Under the pieces are notes generated by a model. That model did not search any database and was not told where the DNA came from. It saw nothing but the letters and a program-made list of their open reading frames with translations. Made by a program: the position numbers and the translations under genes. 64,000 nt of DNA from Struthio camelus (lineage: Eukaryota; Chordata; Aves; Struthioniformes; Struthionidae), in contig NC_090953.1 in the NCBI RefSeq assembly GCF_040807025.1, forward strand, positions 24,226,997 through 24,290,996. Reading direction: 5' to 3'. Positions 1 through 13,127 of this stretch are shown piece by piece (the first letter of the stretch is position 1; each line of letters begins with the position of its first letter).

Positions 1-3000
1 TATGGAATGGAAGCATACTTCAGTGCATACACGCCTCCTTTAATGCCATTAAACAGGGGTACATCCGGGTGGAAGTAGTTGTGTAAAGCTTAAAATTGGA
101 AATTCAGGCACACAAGTCCTTCTTCAGGTTACTCACCTGCCCAAAAGCTTGCCCATTTTTTTTATAATTATGACTAAATATTCCACTAAATGTGTATAAC
201 CTTCGTAATAGTAAATATTTAACAGCCCTGAAGAACTCAGGCTTTTACGTGTCTGCCAATCCATTCAAGCAGAACAAACTTGTTCTATCCTTGCATGTGT
301 CTCTCTAAAAAGGGAGAGCAAAAGTTTGCTTTCAACGGCTTATCCAGTTCTTACTCAATATGAGAACTAGTTTTGTCTGGCAACAGGACTAAATTTTCTA
401 TCCAATAATCAAGAGAGGGTATCTGATGTGAGCTAGGTTTATTCCTGAGACTCTGATTACCAGTCCCATTCTCTGTTCGCTCTGTCTTCTTTGTAACCTC
501 CATTCCAAGTTCATGAGGCACCATTTGTCATATCCCCCATCCTACTTAGTTCTGAGACTATTATTTCATTTTGCTACTGACAGTGAATTACAGCTGCACA
601 GCAGAAGTCTGTGGAAGAGAAGGGGACTATGAGAAAGTAATTATGGGAGAATTGCTTCTTTAAGCCACCCCCCCACATCCTCTCCCTTGAAAACACACCT
701 TGCTATCACCAAGTGGGTGTCGTTCTAATTACTATCAGGGAGCAGCAAGAGTGGGGCTGTTCTGCAAGGAAAGGCAAGCCAGCAGCTGAAGATGACAACA
801 GCACAAGCAGGGGCAGTGCCCTCACCAACAGGGCACAGTCTCACAGCTGGGGAAGCAGGAGAGGGCTGCTGACAGTAACAGGTTCCATCAGCAGTCCAGC
901 CATCATCAGGTAAAGCAACAAGTCAGGTCTAAAGTCAATCCAGGAAAGCCAGACAACAACTCAGGAACAGGTACACCTACAACATAGCTCAGGCCGGCAC
1001 TGGGTGCCCAGGCTTGAGCTTAAATTGAGCTGCTGGAAGAAAGGGCAGAGGCTGTGTGGGTGGGGGTCCCATGAGAGGCTTACTGGGGCAATTAAGCCTA
1101 GTGGTGCGCTCAGGACCCTAACACTAAGAGCTGAAGATCTAATAATGCTCTGTCTTTCAAAGATCAATGCTAGCTTTCCTGTCTCCTGGTAGAGCACAGT
1201 GCTGGCATTGTGAATGCAGAGTTGTTGCTCCCTTAGTTCAAATGAAAAGGATCTACTAAAGCCAGGCTCAGTCTGACCGTTGCAAACAATTTATGGTAAA
1301 GCAATTCTATCGTTTTCGAAGGTTTTATCACCAGCCAGTCTGAAATTCAGGTTTGTCTTTCCATTTCTTTAATTGCTGTTTCCTGCAAATTCACATGATA
1401 GAATAAATGAAGGTCACATAGCAGTAAATTACTGTTGTTGAGACTGCCTGATGTCCGAAACACTGCAGATAGAATGAAGTGTCACATCATTGATATGGTG
1501 ACAGCACAGTCAGTAAAGGATGATCCTTCCCCCACCCTCAACTGCAGTCATGAAAATTCAGCTATCACATCTTTTTAGTCTGTGATGTGTGCCAGCTGTC
1601 AGTCATTAAGCAGCAGCCCTAGAGAATTTGCATCCATCCCCACCACATGCGACTTACTAACCAACTACTGGGAACCTGTTTCAAAAGAAAGAGGGCAGCT
1701 TGTTTTCTACCCTCCTTTATACCTATAACCACCTGACATGGGCTATCTGTTCTTCCCTAATTTCGAACTATTTATTTCTGAGGCAACCAAACAGCTGACT
1801 TATTTCCTAGCCACTCTAGTGTCTTTAGAGCTTACAGGCTCTTCCAAGAGTTACTGCTGAGCTGTCTCTTTAGACATTGCATCTTCGCTTCTGCTCCACA
1901 GGATACTGGGAGTTTGTCAAATGTCACAGTGCTGCTTGCTCCTCAAAGGTGTTATGCCACATGGGGCTGACTGCAGAATTTTTAGCAGGCCTCCTCCAGT
2001 TGGGTTTCCACTGAAATTTATCACAATGATTTTGCCACACAAAGAAATCACAGCGCACCATGCTGAAGGCAGCCCAGGTCTGTAGGTCTGCAAAGGAGAA
2101 TGGGTCCTGAGGGGCCTCAAGCTCCTGAGAAATTTGATAGTGCAGTAAACAATGCAAAAAGTAATGCAGGCTTGAAGTGAATCATTTTGAAGGTTCTGAA
2201 CAAAAAGTTTACTCTTTTTATTTTTTACTCCAATTGAAGACTGAAATATTAGACTATTTCCCAAAAAGAAAATTACATAGTTCATTCAAACACTGCAGCC
2301 CTTTCAGCTCCATACGGAAGAAGTGCTACAGAAGTTGCTCGTTAAGAGAGAAGCTATGTTTTCACCTTTGGTGGCCTTGTTGTGAGGTGCTGCTTAGTCA
2401 TATGTCCTGAGCCTTGGGCCTGCCTGAGGCATTGTGTCTGCGAAGGCTATTTTAAAGCATACTTTACTTCAGATTCCCGAGAGTTAAAGACAATTTGACA
2501 ACATATACTGCCATATCTGGTCTTCTTGAGTGTCCCTCTTTTAGTTCATTCTCCAGTAAGAAGAGCTTTGTGAAAAAGCTTTGTGGCAACCCCCCCTAAT
2601 CCTGCAGAAACTTGTTTTTTACCAGACTGCAAGTATTGTGACCTGTAAAGGTGGAGTAGATGTACACAGGAGCACCGTCCTTCTTACACCTGACAGGATC
2701 TTCCCAAGAATGTTCATCCTGGTTCTCAGCCTCTGCTTTTCAACCCTTATTTTTGGCTACTCAGAATTGTCTTTGGATCCACGGAATTGTCTTTGGATCC
2801 ACAGGTTTCTTCCACAGATCAGCCATGACAGAACTATCAGCCTTTCTCTTCCTTTCTGGTGAGAAATGAGCCCCACTTTCACCTGCAGTTTATTGATCAA
2901 AGAGAAGGCAACTGCCTGAGTTACAGCTTACCCTGAAGGACTAGATAGATCTCTTAGCTGTATGATTCTTAGTGATATAGAAATTAGCCTCCAAAATAAA

Positions 3001-4722
3001 GATGTGGCAAATATTACCAGGCATATAGTTTGCAATCAATTGGAGGAGTTGGAATGAAATAAAATACAACCCAAAACTCAGTTTTAATATCAAAGCTTTT
3101 TTCCCCTGGGGCTCAGTAGAGTTTAGAAAATTTGTTTCTTAAGTGATCTACCATTATCATGCTTCTCTCCACTGCCTGCTTATAACTCAAGCTGAAATAT
3201 CAATAATATTGTGAAGATTGAATTTTTTAACAGATATTTTCCCGCAGGCCACCAATCAAACATTCCTGTGAAGGCTAATACATTTAGTCATTAGAAATAT
3301 ACCAGTCTGACCTAAACTAGGACAGGTGACCCATGAGCAGAAGTGCAGTATCTTTTCGTCCTACCGAGTCATCTCATTTCGGAGAAGAATAATTGGTGTT
3401 CTGATTAATAAAGGAACTCATCTTCCATTGTCCCAGAAGGAACCATTGATTGCTGTAGAAATCCAACAATCTGTGACTCAGACCTGTTCCCTTTGAGCTA
3501 CACTGAAAGGTTTCCTATAAAACTACGGAGTCAGGAATTTGATCTTGAATGATTCATGAAATTCAGAAGGAAGGTGGTCCCAAGGAAAGTCTGATGGGTA
3601 TTTCACAGTTGCATGAGGGTCCTCATAGACTTTCTTCCCTTTGTTCAAAGAACAACTTTGAATTCCTTCTTACCAGTCCGATTTCTCTCTGGCTTACCCA
3701 TAACCTTCTTGGCTGAATCCAGGGAATGGCAATTCTGTTACTGTATCTATTAAGCTCACAGCATTCTTTTCTGAGTTACCACATCAACAAGGATTATGTG
3801 ACAAGCAAATGAAGAACTGGTCAGATAATGGAGTTTTTAAAATGGGGATTATTGATACTGAAGATGTAATGGCCTCTTTGATGCTGTTACTATCTATAGC
3901 ATAAATCCTTCTCAGTCTCTGGACTATTGACCTGGCACACTGAAAAGGCTCCTTTGCAGCCCGTACTGTCCAAAGAAAGGGAAAAGCTTTGAGCACAGGC
4001 ATCGTCAAGGCAGAGGGAAAACACAAGGCCAAGAGATAAGCTTGGTAATTTGAAGGCATTTTATTACTTTCAAGCACAATCCCAACATTTTAGCTGAAAC
4101 CGATATCCCGATTTTATCTGTGTTGCCTTTTCTCTAAGGTGTACACTCAATACTTTGTAATTTCTAAAGATATCCTGAGCTGATCTCCTCAGGGCCAGAG
4201 CGAATCACTGTCTGCTGAAAAGGACTGTCTAATGAGATTTTGGAAAAGCAGTTGTCACTGACACTTCAGCTACTGTATCTCTTTGGCCTCTCGTACAGGA
4301 TCTCTTGGATATGCAGTTACTGCCCAAGAATAAACAAATAGCTAGATTTTGGAATAGCTAGGTTGATTGCTCTTGGTTGGGAGATACCGGTTAATGGTCA
4401 TGGAATAATCTGTAGAAAGGTGAGAGTTTTTAGCCTTTATCGGTAACATAATGCTAACACCCTACAAACCTGTTAGTGTAAAAAGAGCCTTTGCTGAACT
4501 CTCTGAATAGGAACTGTTTGCACTTTCATGCAGAGATCTCTGAGTTCTTCACTATTTATTTATATATAGCTTATCAGCTTCATAGAATTCTGAGGAAGTA
4601 GGAAAATGTAATTTTCCCTATGTTACACCTATAAGACAAAGTTCTTTCCTGAATTAGGGCAACATTATCTGGCTCTATTGCAAAGTTGTGAAAATTGCCT
4701 GCAGGGACACACACTGCTAATG

Positions 4723-4724
<2 letters not shown>
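1..4724. other. Upstream intergenic DNA, no gene recognised
   Basis: All reading frames here are short, lack recognisable domains and overlap each other on opposite strands, as expected by chance. Composition is ordinary AT-rich intergenic DNA. The part around 700-1190 is denser in CAG/GCA-like purine words and reads like an old, unclassified repeat, but I cannot assign it to a family. A small tandem duplication at 2764-2803 is listed separately. Confidence 0.6.
2764..2803. repeat. 20-bp tandem duplication (2 copies)
   Basis: Two adjacent 20-bp units (2764-2783 and 2784-2803) are identical except for the last base (G versus A). Each unit contains a GGATCC site. This looks like a recent local slippage or duplication. 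No function is evident. Confidence 0.9.

Positions 4725-4755
<31 letters not shown>
4725..4755. repeat. (CA)n microsatellite
   Basis: About 15 uninterrupted CA units, followed by a CCC interruption and further CACAC. It is a simple dinucleotide repeat, probably length-polymorphic. Confidence 0.97.
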
Positions 4756-4757
<2 letters not shown>

Positions 4758-5489
4758 CACACACTTGGACGCTGCCTGGCCAGGGTCTCTGGTTATTGAG
4801 AGAGCTCTGTGGGATCCCCGGTAAAGAGAAAATGTTGGACCAGTTTCAAGTTCCTCTAACTTCCATGGGTAAAAGAAAACTAAGGGATAAGGTCGAAAGC
4901 TACACTTGTATAAATGTTGCCAACCTCAGTTTTGACTCTGTTTCTCAGTTGTATTCATGGGCAGGTACATGGGAACCAAGAATAGTGGGAATCATTCAAG
5001 TGCCTTTTCATAAAGCTACCTTATCATCGCTACCACCATGAGTGTCTGTTACAGAACAGATGCTGTCACTCAGTGCACGAACAAGCCTCCTGCTGATGCT
5101 AACACATTTGTTATATTACACTGCCCATGTTCACAGAGACTGATGCTTCCTTTTCCTTGATGCTGCATTATTGTCTGTCTGTAACTAAGGATTCAAAAGA
5201 GTAGTCCAGTAAGGTGAAGCAGGTGAAGTGTACCTCTGCAGTGACTTAAGAGTGTTTTCCAGGGCAAGATTGCTTTCCCTTTCTATGCGCTAGTTTGGTG
5301 TATCAGAGCTGTTTAGGCCTTTGTGTTCAAGACCTTTGTTTCCTTAAGTTTAGAACATGTCTCTCCTATCAGTTGCCCTGTTTATGCAGCAGGAACATCT
5401 TGCTGTCAGGAAGCTCTCCTGGGGCTTCAGCCCACACTGCCATTTCTCCACTTCCTTTACCTTTCTTCTCATTACAGCACTTCCTAACA
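4756..5489. other. Intergenic DNA, nothing recognised
   Basis: Short frames only, with no domains, repeats or RNA structures that I recognise. Confidence 0.55.
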
Positions 5490-5745
5490 TACTAAATACC
5501 CTTCCTTCCTTGTATGCAAAACTTCAGCTATTTGTAGATGGTTATCATGGGCCCCCAGTCATTGCTGAGCCAACATATACATATTTAATACTGTTAATTT
5601 AATCTTTATTCTCAAGTCAGTCCCTTCAGCTCCCTAATCGTTTGTGTTGCTTTTCTCTGAACTCCCTCCACAGTCTGTCAGTGTCTTAATGGTAATGAGG
5701 AGCCCATCACAGAACACAGTGTTATGAACGCATTTTCACCACAGT
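5490..5745 (-). mobile_element. Ancient CR1-like LINE 3'-end relic
   Basis: Read on the + strand, this has the diverged layout of a CR1 C-terminal/3' region in reverse orientation. A stretch resembling the CR1 segment around 'ATTTGTAGA..GTTATCATG' lies near 5525-5550. It is followed by one resembling 'CGTTTGTGTTGCTTTTCTCTGAACTCC' at about 5638-5666 and a 'CAGTCTGTCAGTGTC..AATG' block at about 5672-5698. The same order of blocks, spaced alike, occurs in the younger CR1 of this window at 11215-11410. It is heavily diverged and has no open frame. Family assignment is from recall of the CR1 layout, not from an alignment. Confidence 0.6.
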
Positions 5746-6509
5746 GGTAGAGAAGACATTTTGTTCTTCCCTTGTTTCGCAGCACAATGCTGCTGCAGTT
5801 TCTCCCTCAATTTTTTTGTTTTCCCATACTTTTTGCTGGCATATTTCAGTGAATATTTCTGATTTTCTGTTTACCTTAAAAGGCCTCAGGTTTTGCTCAA
5901 GGTCACACATAGTGTGTAGGACTTGGGGAAGTTTTGGGGCTTAGGTTATTTGTGAGAACCATCCATCTTCTGTTGATTGTATTTTGTCCCTGGTAAGCAC
6001 TGCAGTCTTATTTGTCAGGGTGGATAGAGCTAATGGCAGGAATCTCTCAAGGCATACCAGTTTAAATTGAACTAAGTTCATGTAATGAGTCATTACCAGA
6101 GCTGAGAAAAGAAGCCAGAAACTGGTTACTAATTTTTTGCTTCAGACTTCGACCTTGCGCCTCAGATACTCACGCACCTTCTAGACTGAGAAATGACCCC
6201 TGTCTAAAACTGCTTGCTTTTAATTGCCCATGGCAAACTAAATTGAATCAAATACAAATGTACGCATAGCTAGTGTGCAAGCACACTGGAGCTAGTTGTC
6301 TGCAAATCCCAGGGGAGGGAGTCAAAGCTTGTTCACAGAAGCAGCTATACGCATTCTAGACTGCGGCCTGTGAACTGATCAGTTCAGGCCAGAGCTATTT
6401 TAGGTGTTGTCTGTTGCATAGATAATGACAAGGTGAAACAGTGCAACTGGAAAATTAGTTGAAATGTCAGAAGTGTCTTAACAAAGAAGAACATTGATAT
6501 GTTGAATTG

Positions 6510-6625
6510 GATCAGTACTCAGGAGACCTTTTCCCTACCCCTGCCTCCACCTCTGAGCAGCTATGTGAGCTTGGTCAAATCACTTTGTCGCCCTGACCCT
6601 CTGACCCTTTATCTAGAACATGAGC
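6510..6625 (+). mobile_element. MIR-like (tRNA-core SINE) relic
   Basis: The order of words matches the core and 3' part of MIR-type SINEs: a 'ACTCAGGAGACCT' block, then 'CACCTCTGAGCAGCTATGTGAGCTTGGTCAAATCACTT', then a pyrimidine-rich block ending in 'TATCTAGAACATGAG'. It is strongly diverged, so the family call rests on overall layout only. Confidence 0.5.
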
Positions 6626-9600
6626 CCTCTGGAACAACAACTGCCTGTTAGGGTATGTTTTATGCAGTGCCTAACACACCAGTGGCCTGATTTTAGCAAG
6701 GATTCTCCTATAAATCTTCATAATGGAGCCCATTGCAGTAGAACAAACTCTACAGAAATACACTAGAGTGACTGTCCCCCTCGCTAAGTTATGTGAACAA
6801 CAGTGGGGCTTGGTTCCACAAAATCCACAGAAGAGAAGACTGATAGAAAAGGGAATGCCAATAATCTAAAATATACATGGGCTAAGGGCAACATTGGTAC
6901 AGTAATACAGACCCAGAATTTGGCCACAAGTAAAGTTTAGGCTGAAAAGTAGGAAAAAAGCTTTCTAAGCATCTAACCAGGGATGTTCTGGAAGAGTCTC
7001 ACAGTAAGGGTAGTTGGAGGCGAAGGCCCTAACTTTTTAGTTGTTTAATTTGTTTAATTTAGCAAGAGCTAGATATTTTCATGGAAAGAACTGTATCTTG
7101 TGGTTGCATGTTGCAAAGATGATGGGAATTGATTTCCCATGAAATCCCTTACAGTTCTTTGTTCCTAACTATCAGTGCCCCCTTTGAAGTTCATTAGTAA
7201 CAGGATCTAGGTCTTCCTTAATACTTTATTAATGTATGAGCAAGTCATGAAATTTAGAGACAGATTCTTACTCCACACCTTCCTTTCCCACAGCTATGTC
7301 AGCTCTTCTTCACTTCTCTATTCTTTTCTAGCTTTAATTTCTACAATTAATTTCATTCAATTCAGTTCATTCTTGAGCAAGAATCTAAAACAAATTTGTG
7401 AAATAAATTAGGCTCACATCAGAGAGTTTGTCCTGTCCATTCTAAACTGGCCTCACAATGAGGACTCTTAACAGAACTTTTATCTGGAGCACATGGCTGT
7501 AATGGAGATAATTTGTCCTTCGACTTCATCAGTCCACTTCAGTAAGGATGTCTGCAAATTAAGTGTGCAAACGAATGCACATTCTTCATTATGATGATGA
7601 ATCCAGCCTCTTCCCTGCCTGGCACGTTTGATTTATGCAGCACACTCCCTAGGACTTGTCTGTTTCTTAAATAGGTCAGTCAATATGTAAAGTAGAACAG
7701 TAGCTAGTTATCGCAGGTGAGAAAATCCGTGCCTTGGGTTTCAGCACAATCTGCTGATACAACCTGGTGGGAAAATGACTTCTGTGTAAAAAGCTACTTC
7801 TGTGAAGCAACAAAGCAGAGAGGAATTTGAATCTACTTTCGAGCAGGTGAGAAATTCCACTTGGGATCTGTCTGCCTTTGTCCCACCTGACAAAGCATTT
7901 GCTCTACAGTATATAGCAGAAGAATGAACCCAATACTTCTTTGGCTGTAAAATCATAGGAATTCTACCTAAGCAGATCAGTATTACTCTTGGGCCAGTAG
8001 CGTGTCTCTGACAGAGAAGACTGCTCGATGCAGTGTTCAGTCCAAGCCAATCGAAACCTCAAGGCCCAAACACTTGCTTGTAAGAGCAGGGTGTAATTTA
8101 CAGCATTTGTTTCCAGTGAGTTTTGTAGAGCAATGCTGGCTGGCAGGCTGCACAGTCTCACCCCATATATAGACCCTGCACTTGAAGAATTAACACAGTG
8201 TGCAGAATGGGAAATATAGTCTGGATCTGCTGTTTCTGCCCTCTGAGGTCTTCCTCCAATCTGTGATCCATTGCTTTGTGCCTTTTCACATGATGGCTGG
8301 TCCTTCAAGGAGAATCACGGCTGTTCTGTTCTGTGACTGGTCACAGGAGTTACTGAAGATAATCAGAAAAGCAAAAACAAATCAGTTTTTGTTGGAGAGA
8401 ATAAAAGTGCCTCTGTGGAGTTCTTGGGACAGCAGAACATGCCTAGGTCACAGGAGTGCCAGAGAGGTGGCTTGTACTTCATGTTTTTGTCAGATACAGG
8501 CAGACTTTCACAGATGACTCTTAAGTCAAGGAGAGATGTGTATTAAATAGCTTCTGAGGAAACAAAACTTTGTCCTTTAAAAATGGGGGACTGAAGTCCT
8601 CTGATTAGAGAGCACATACTGAAAAATTTGCTTCTGGCTTTAAAGCCTGTCCCTTTCTCACACGGAGTTATGTATGCTACTGAAATTAGAGTGAGAAGAC
8701 TCCTGTAAGGTCCTAACCAACACTTCCAAGTCAGAGCCCAGTATAGAATGTCGCTCAGGGCTTCCAGCACTTCTTTCTGAAAATATCTCAGCAGTTTTCC
8801 TGGCAAGGAATCCTTTTCTGATGTTTGTCTCTACCTAAACCTGTAGTTTTGTGTGTCAGAGTGAACCTGATCCAAGGGGTCACTGCTGCTGAAAGAGGGA
8901 AGTTTCATTCCTCAGCTCCCTCCTCCACTTTGTTGCTTACCTTTTACTGCCTCTGGTGCTCATCGTGCGGTTTAATAAATTGATATCGTCCACTAATCTG
9001 ACAGACAACTAACCAACAAAACCAAAATATTAACACCTTTTTTGGATTAGTGAATAGAATTTTGGGGCAGGTCCAATGAGTGCTGGAGCTGGTACAAGAA
9101 GGAAGGAGAGCAGGGAACAAGGCCTCACCCCTTTTGGCATATGCCAGCTGGTAGGTCAGCTTGTGAAACCACAGCCATTGTTTTATCCCATTATTTTCTC
9201 CATTTTGCACTATTCTCCCTCTTCCTGCTTCCCTACCCAGACCATCCTGCACCCCCTTTGTGTACAGTCCTTCCCCAGGCCCCAGGGCACATATCACGGA
9301 TCTGGTCAAAGGACCTCCAGGCCCCATTGCTCCCCAGAGCCAGCATGCATCCCTTCCCCCATGTCTAACATGGCCATGCCATGCAATGCACAGCCATATC
9401 TGCAACCCTGCGTAGCACACTGACCCTAAGCCTTCACAGTCTGCACAGTGCTACCTACTGTTTGCTACCTCAACTTGCCCTTCACAGCACAGAGCTCTTC
9501 CAGTCCGCAGTGCCTGCTTACAGGCTTTGCTCTTGGGAGCGAAGAGGGGTGGAGAGGGAGCCTCATATTTCCTTGATGTCACACAACATTCAAAGTCACA

Positions 9601-9726
9601 GGCCATATTCACAGAAATAAGCTGTAAGTTCCTTATGCTGTTCTAGACATATTCTCTCTAATGGTAACTTTTCCTAAGGGTCAAGCCATCTGCCTCTTTC
9701 TCCTCCTATTTCTCACTTGCTGTTTC

Positions 9727-9745
9727 TTTTTTTTTTTTGGGGGGG
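9727..9745. repeat. T12-G7 homopolymer junction
   Basis: A run of 12 T (9727-9738) directly abuts 7 G (9739-9745). Similar junctions occur at 9841 and 32300. Such runs are prone to length errors in sequencing. Confidence 0.95.
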
Positions 9746-9840
9746 AGCAAAACCCACAACTGTCTTACACTCCCAGGGCACAGCAAATTAGACTGTGCCT
9801 GGGAAAGTGGTTCATAGGAGGATCTCGGGGGTGTCATGTT

Positions 9841-9861
9841 AAAAAAAAAAGGGGGGGGGGG
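9841..9861. repeat. A10-G11 homopurine junction
   Basis: Ten A (9841-9850) directly followed by eleven G (9851-9861). This pure homopurine tract could form a triplex or G-stacked structure. Its length is uncertain in most sequencing chemistries. Confidence 0.95.
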
Positions 9862-10978
9862 ACTAGCTTGTATCAGTGAAGCACAGGGTGGTGAATATTG
9901 ATATGTCCATACTGCTGTTAGCATCTTTTAACATATTACTCTGGATGCAGGCTGTTCTCTTCTGCTTCATGCATAGCCTAGTTTCATCTATCTGGAAATG
10001 GCAACTGTAAGAGCTTTGATAAATGAATTGGAAGGTTGTCTAGCTTCACTGTGAGTGTTAGCCTCTGAAATTCAGTTATATAACAAGCTCCTCAGTGATT
10101 CAGAGCAGCTCTCCCTGCTGGAGCTGCGAGAGTCAGCTGGGAGAACCGTTCTCCTGCTCTCTAGTGGCAGAAGCACCAAAAAGCCAGAAATATCTGCTTG
10201 TTCGGAACACCCTCATACATACATTCATACACTGATTCAGTGCAGGCCTGAAAATGGCTGACAAATTCCAGGATGGTAACTTGGAAAATGAAAGAGTCTA
10301 AACTACCCCAAAAAGAACAAAAATTAGTTTAATCTGGTGTATATGTATGTGCGTCGTGATACCCGAGAGTGTCAGAGCAATCCTTATGCTGAATCTTGGA
10401 AGCTTGAAGGATCTCTTAAAGCAAGAACTTTTTGCTTTCCTAGGAGCCTATCCAGAAATGATTTTGCAGAATGAAAAATTCTTACTACCGTGAGCAGTAG
10501 AGGACCCAGGACACACAATTGCTCAGTTTGGTTCCGGCCAGCAGGTAGCAGCAGTAAGCAGACTTGCTCGCCAGTTTACTGCTGCTGTGTGCCTGGAGAG
10601 CCAGGGCAGCACTTGGTGAAGCTATAGAACCTGCTTCATGCCTCAGTTGAACAACTGTGTAACATGGTTTATTGCAGAATAAAAGTGGTGTGTGAGTCCA
10701 TCCTACAAGCTAAAAGAAATGGTCAGAAATGGTCAGCCTGCTGCAGAAGATGGTCATCAGCACTGTCTGCCGGAGGCAGTTTTTAAGCCATTCATGGCAA
10801 TTCATGGAATGTCAGGGAAATGTTTTAGCCTCCTCCTCAGGAGAATAGGACCCCCCTGTATAGTCATATCTAACTGACTTCTTGTAAAGGTCTCTAATCA
10901 CAGAATCACAGAATGGCCAAGGTTGGAAGGGATCTCTGGAGATCATCTAGTCCAACTCCCCTGCTCCAGCAGGCTCCT

Positions 10979-12935
10979 CTAGAGCACATTGCCCAGGATC
11001 GCGTCCAGGTGGGTTGTGAACGTCTCCAGGGAAGGAGACTCCACTACCTCTCTGGGCAACCTGTTCCAGTGCTCTGTCACCCTCACTGTCAAGAAGTTTT
11101 TCCTCATGTTCAGATGGAACTTCCTTTGTTTCAGTTTGTGCCCGTTGCCTCTTGTCCTTTCGCTGGGCACCACAGAGAAGAGTCTGGCCTCATCCTCTTG
11201 ACACCCTCCCTTCAGATACTTGTACACATTGATCAGATCGCCTCTCAGTCTTCTCTTCTCCAGGCTGAACAGGCCCAGCTCTCTCAGCCTTTCTTCAGAG
11301 GAGAGATGCTCCAGTCCCTTCATCCTCTTTGTAGCCCTCCGCTGGACTCTCTCCAGTAGTGCCATGTCTGTCTTGTACTGTGGAGCTCAGAATTGGACAC
11401 AGTACTCCAGATGAGACCTCACCAGGGCTGAGGAGAGGGGCAGGATCACCTCCCTCGACCTGCTGGCAACACTCTTCCTCATACAGCCCAGGATACCATT
11501 GGCCTTCTTGGCCTCAAGGGTGCATTCCTGGCTCATGTTTAACTTGTTGTCCACCAGCACTCCCAGGTCCTTCTTTGCAGAGCTACTTTCCAGCAGGTCA
11601 ACCCCTAATCTGTACTGGTGCATGGGGTTATTCCTTCCCAGGTGCAGGACCCTGCACCTGCCTATGTTGAATTTCATGAGGTTCCTCTCCGCCCAGCTCT
11701 CCAGCCTGTCCACATCCCTCTGAATGCCAGCACAGCCTTCTGGTGTGGCAGCCTCTCCTCCCAGTTTAGTCTCATCCACAAACTTGCTGAGAGTGCACTC
11801 CGTCCCTTCCGCCAGGTCATTGATGAAGGCGTTGAACAAGACTGGACCCAGCGCTGATTGCCCACTCCCCCCATCACCCTCACCCCGTCGGGGGGACACC
11901 GCTAGCTACAGGCCTCCAACTAGACTTCGCGCCATTGACCACAACCCTCGGAGCTCTGCCATCTGGCCAGTTCTCAAGCCACCTCACCGTCCACCCGGCT
12001 AACCCACACTTCCTGAGTTTACCTAGGAGGATGTGATGGGAGCTAGTGCCCAAAGCCTTGCTGAAGTCCAGGGAGACAACATCCACTGCTCTGCCCTCAT
12101 CTCCCCAGCCAGTCATGCCATCAGAGAAGGCTAGCAGATTGGTCAAGCATGATTCCCCTTTGGTGAGTCCATGCTGCCTACTCCTGATGACCTGCTTGTC
12201 CTCCAGATGCTTAGACAGGACTTCCAGGAGGAGCTGTTCCATCACCTTTCCAGGGATGGAGGTGAGGCTGACAGGCCTGCACTTTCCTGCCTCCTCCTCC
12301 TCCTTGCCCTTTTTGAAGACTGGAGTGACACTGGCTTTCTTCCAGTCCTCAGGCACCTCTCCCGATCTCCAGGACCTTGCCAAGATGATGGAGAGTGGCC
12401 TAGCGATAACATCCACCAGCTCCCTCAGCACTCGTGGGTGCAGCCCAGCAGGGCCCATGGATTTATGGATGTCAAGTTTGCACAAATGATCTCTAACCTG
12501 ATCCTCCGCAACCAAGGGAGAGTCTTCCTTTCTCCAGCCTTCCTCTCTTGTCCCCAGGCTCTGGAAGCCCTGAGGACTGGCCTTAGCAGTAAGGACTGAA
12601 GCAAAGAAGGCATTCAGTAACTCTGCCTTCTCTGTATCCTTCGTCACCAGGGCACCCGCCCCATTCAGCAGCGGGCCCACGTTTTCCCTAGGCTTCCTTT
12701 TGCTAGTGATGTACTTGAAGCAGCCCTTCTTGTTGTCCTTGACATCCCTTGCCAGATTTAATTCCAACTGGGCCTTAGCCTTCCTCCTCACATCCCTGCA
12801 CACTCTGACAACGTCCCTGTATTCCTCCCAAGTCGCCTGTCCCCTTTGCCACACTGTGTACTTCCTTCTCCTGTTGGAGTTTTTGCCAGCAGTTCCTTGC
12901 TCATCCATGCAGCTCTCCGTCCCGCTTTGCTCCAC
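10979..12935 (-). pseudogene. CR1 ORF2 reverse transcriptase and C-terminal domain, decayed
   Basis: The frame 12935-11880 (351 residues) holds the RT N-terminal fingers: a GQATWEEYR..VVR lead, HKSMGPAGLHPRVLREL, a CRPVSLTSIPGKVMEQ block, RQHGLTKGESCLTNLLAF, then VSLDFSKALGT with the first catalytic Asp. A frameshift near 11885-11899 moves to the frame 11899-11387, with [17 protein letters not shown] and the palm motif. That motif reads FVDE (11771-11782) instead of the canonical FADD, so one of the paired catalytic aspartates is lost. A TGA at 11387-11389 (expected TGG, Trp) then interrupts. The same frame continues at 11365-10979 with the [32 protein letters not shown]-terminal domain and ends in LDAILGNVL. 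It is clearly non-functional. Confidence 0.92.
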
Positions 12936-13127
12936 TTCTTACTCAGAGGGATGCACTGCTCTTGAGCCTGGAGGAGGTGATACTTGAATATGAACCAGCT
13001 CTTTTGGACCCCCTCTTCCTTCTAGGGCCCTATCGCATGACAGTCCCCTAAGTAGGTCCCGGAAGAGGCCACATTTAGCTCTCCTCAAGTCCAGCGTTGC
13101 CATCCTACTTATTGCCCTGCTTCCTCC

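Larger units (their letters stand above)
5746..10895. other. Intergenic DNA, no gene recognised
   Basis: No credible coding exon is seen. The longest frame here (8944-9420, minus) has no family resemblance and overlaps an opposite-strand frame. About 9180-9480 is CT-rich on the + strand. A 10-bp unit is duplicated at 10715-10734. The MIR-like relic and the homopolymer junctions are listed separately. Confidence 0.55.

Noticed and set aside
8944..9420. 158-codon minus-strand frame with hydrophobic and Cys/Trp-rich stretches
   Set aside because: Overlaps a + strand frame in CT-rich DNA; no family resemblance.
11880..12935. Possible host gene encoding a 351-residue protein
   Set aside because: Sequence blocks are those of a CR1 reverse transcriptase, with a characteristic CR1 3' tail nearby and disabling mutations; it is a retroelement.
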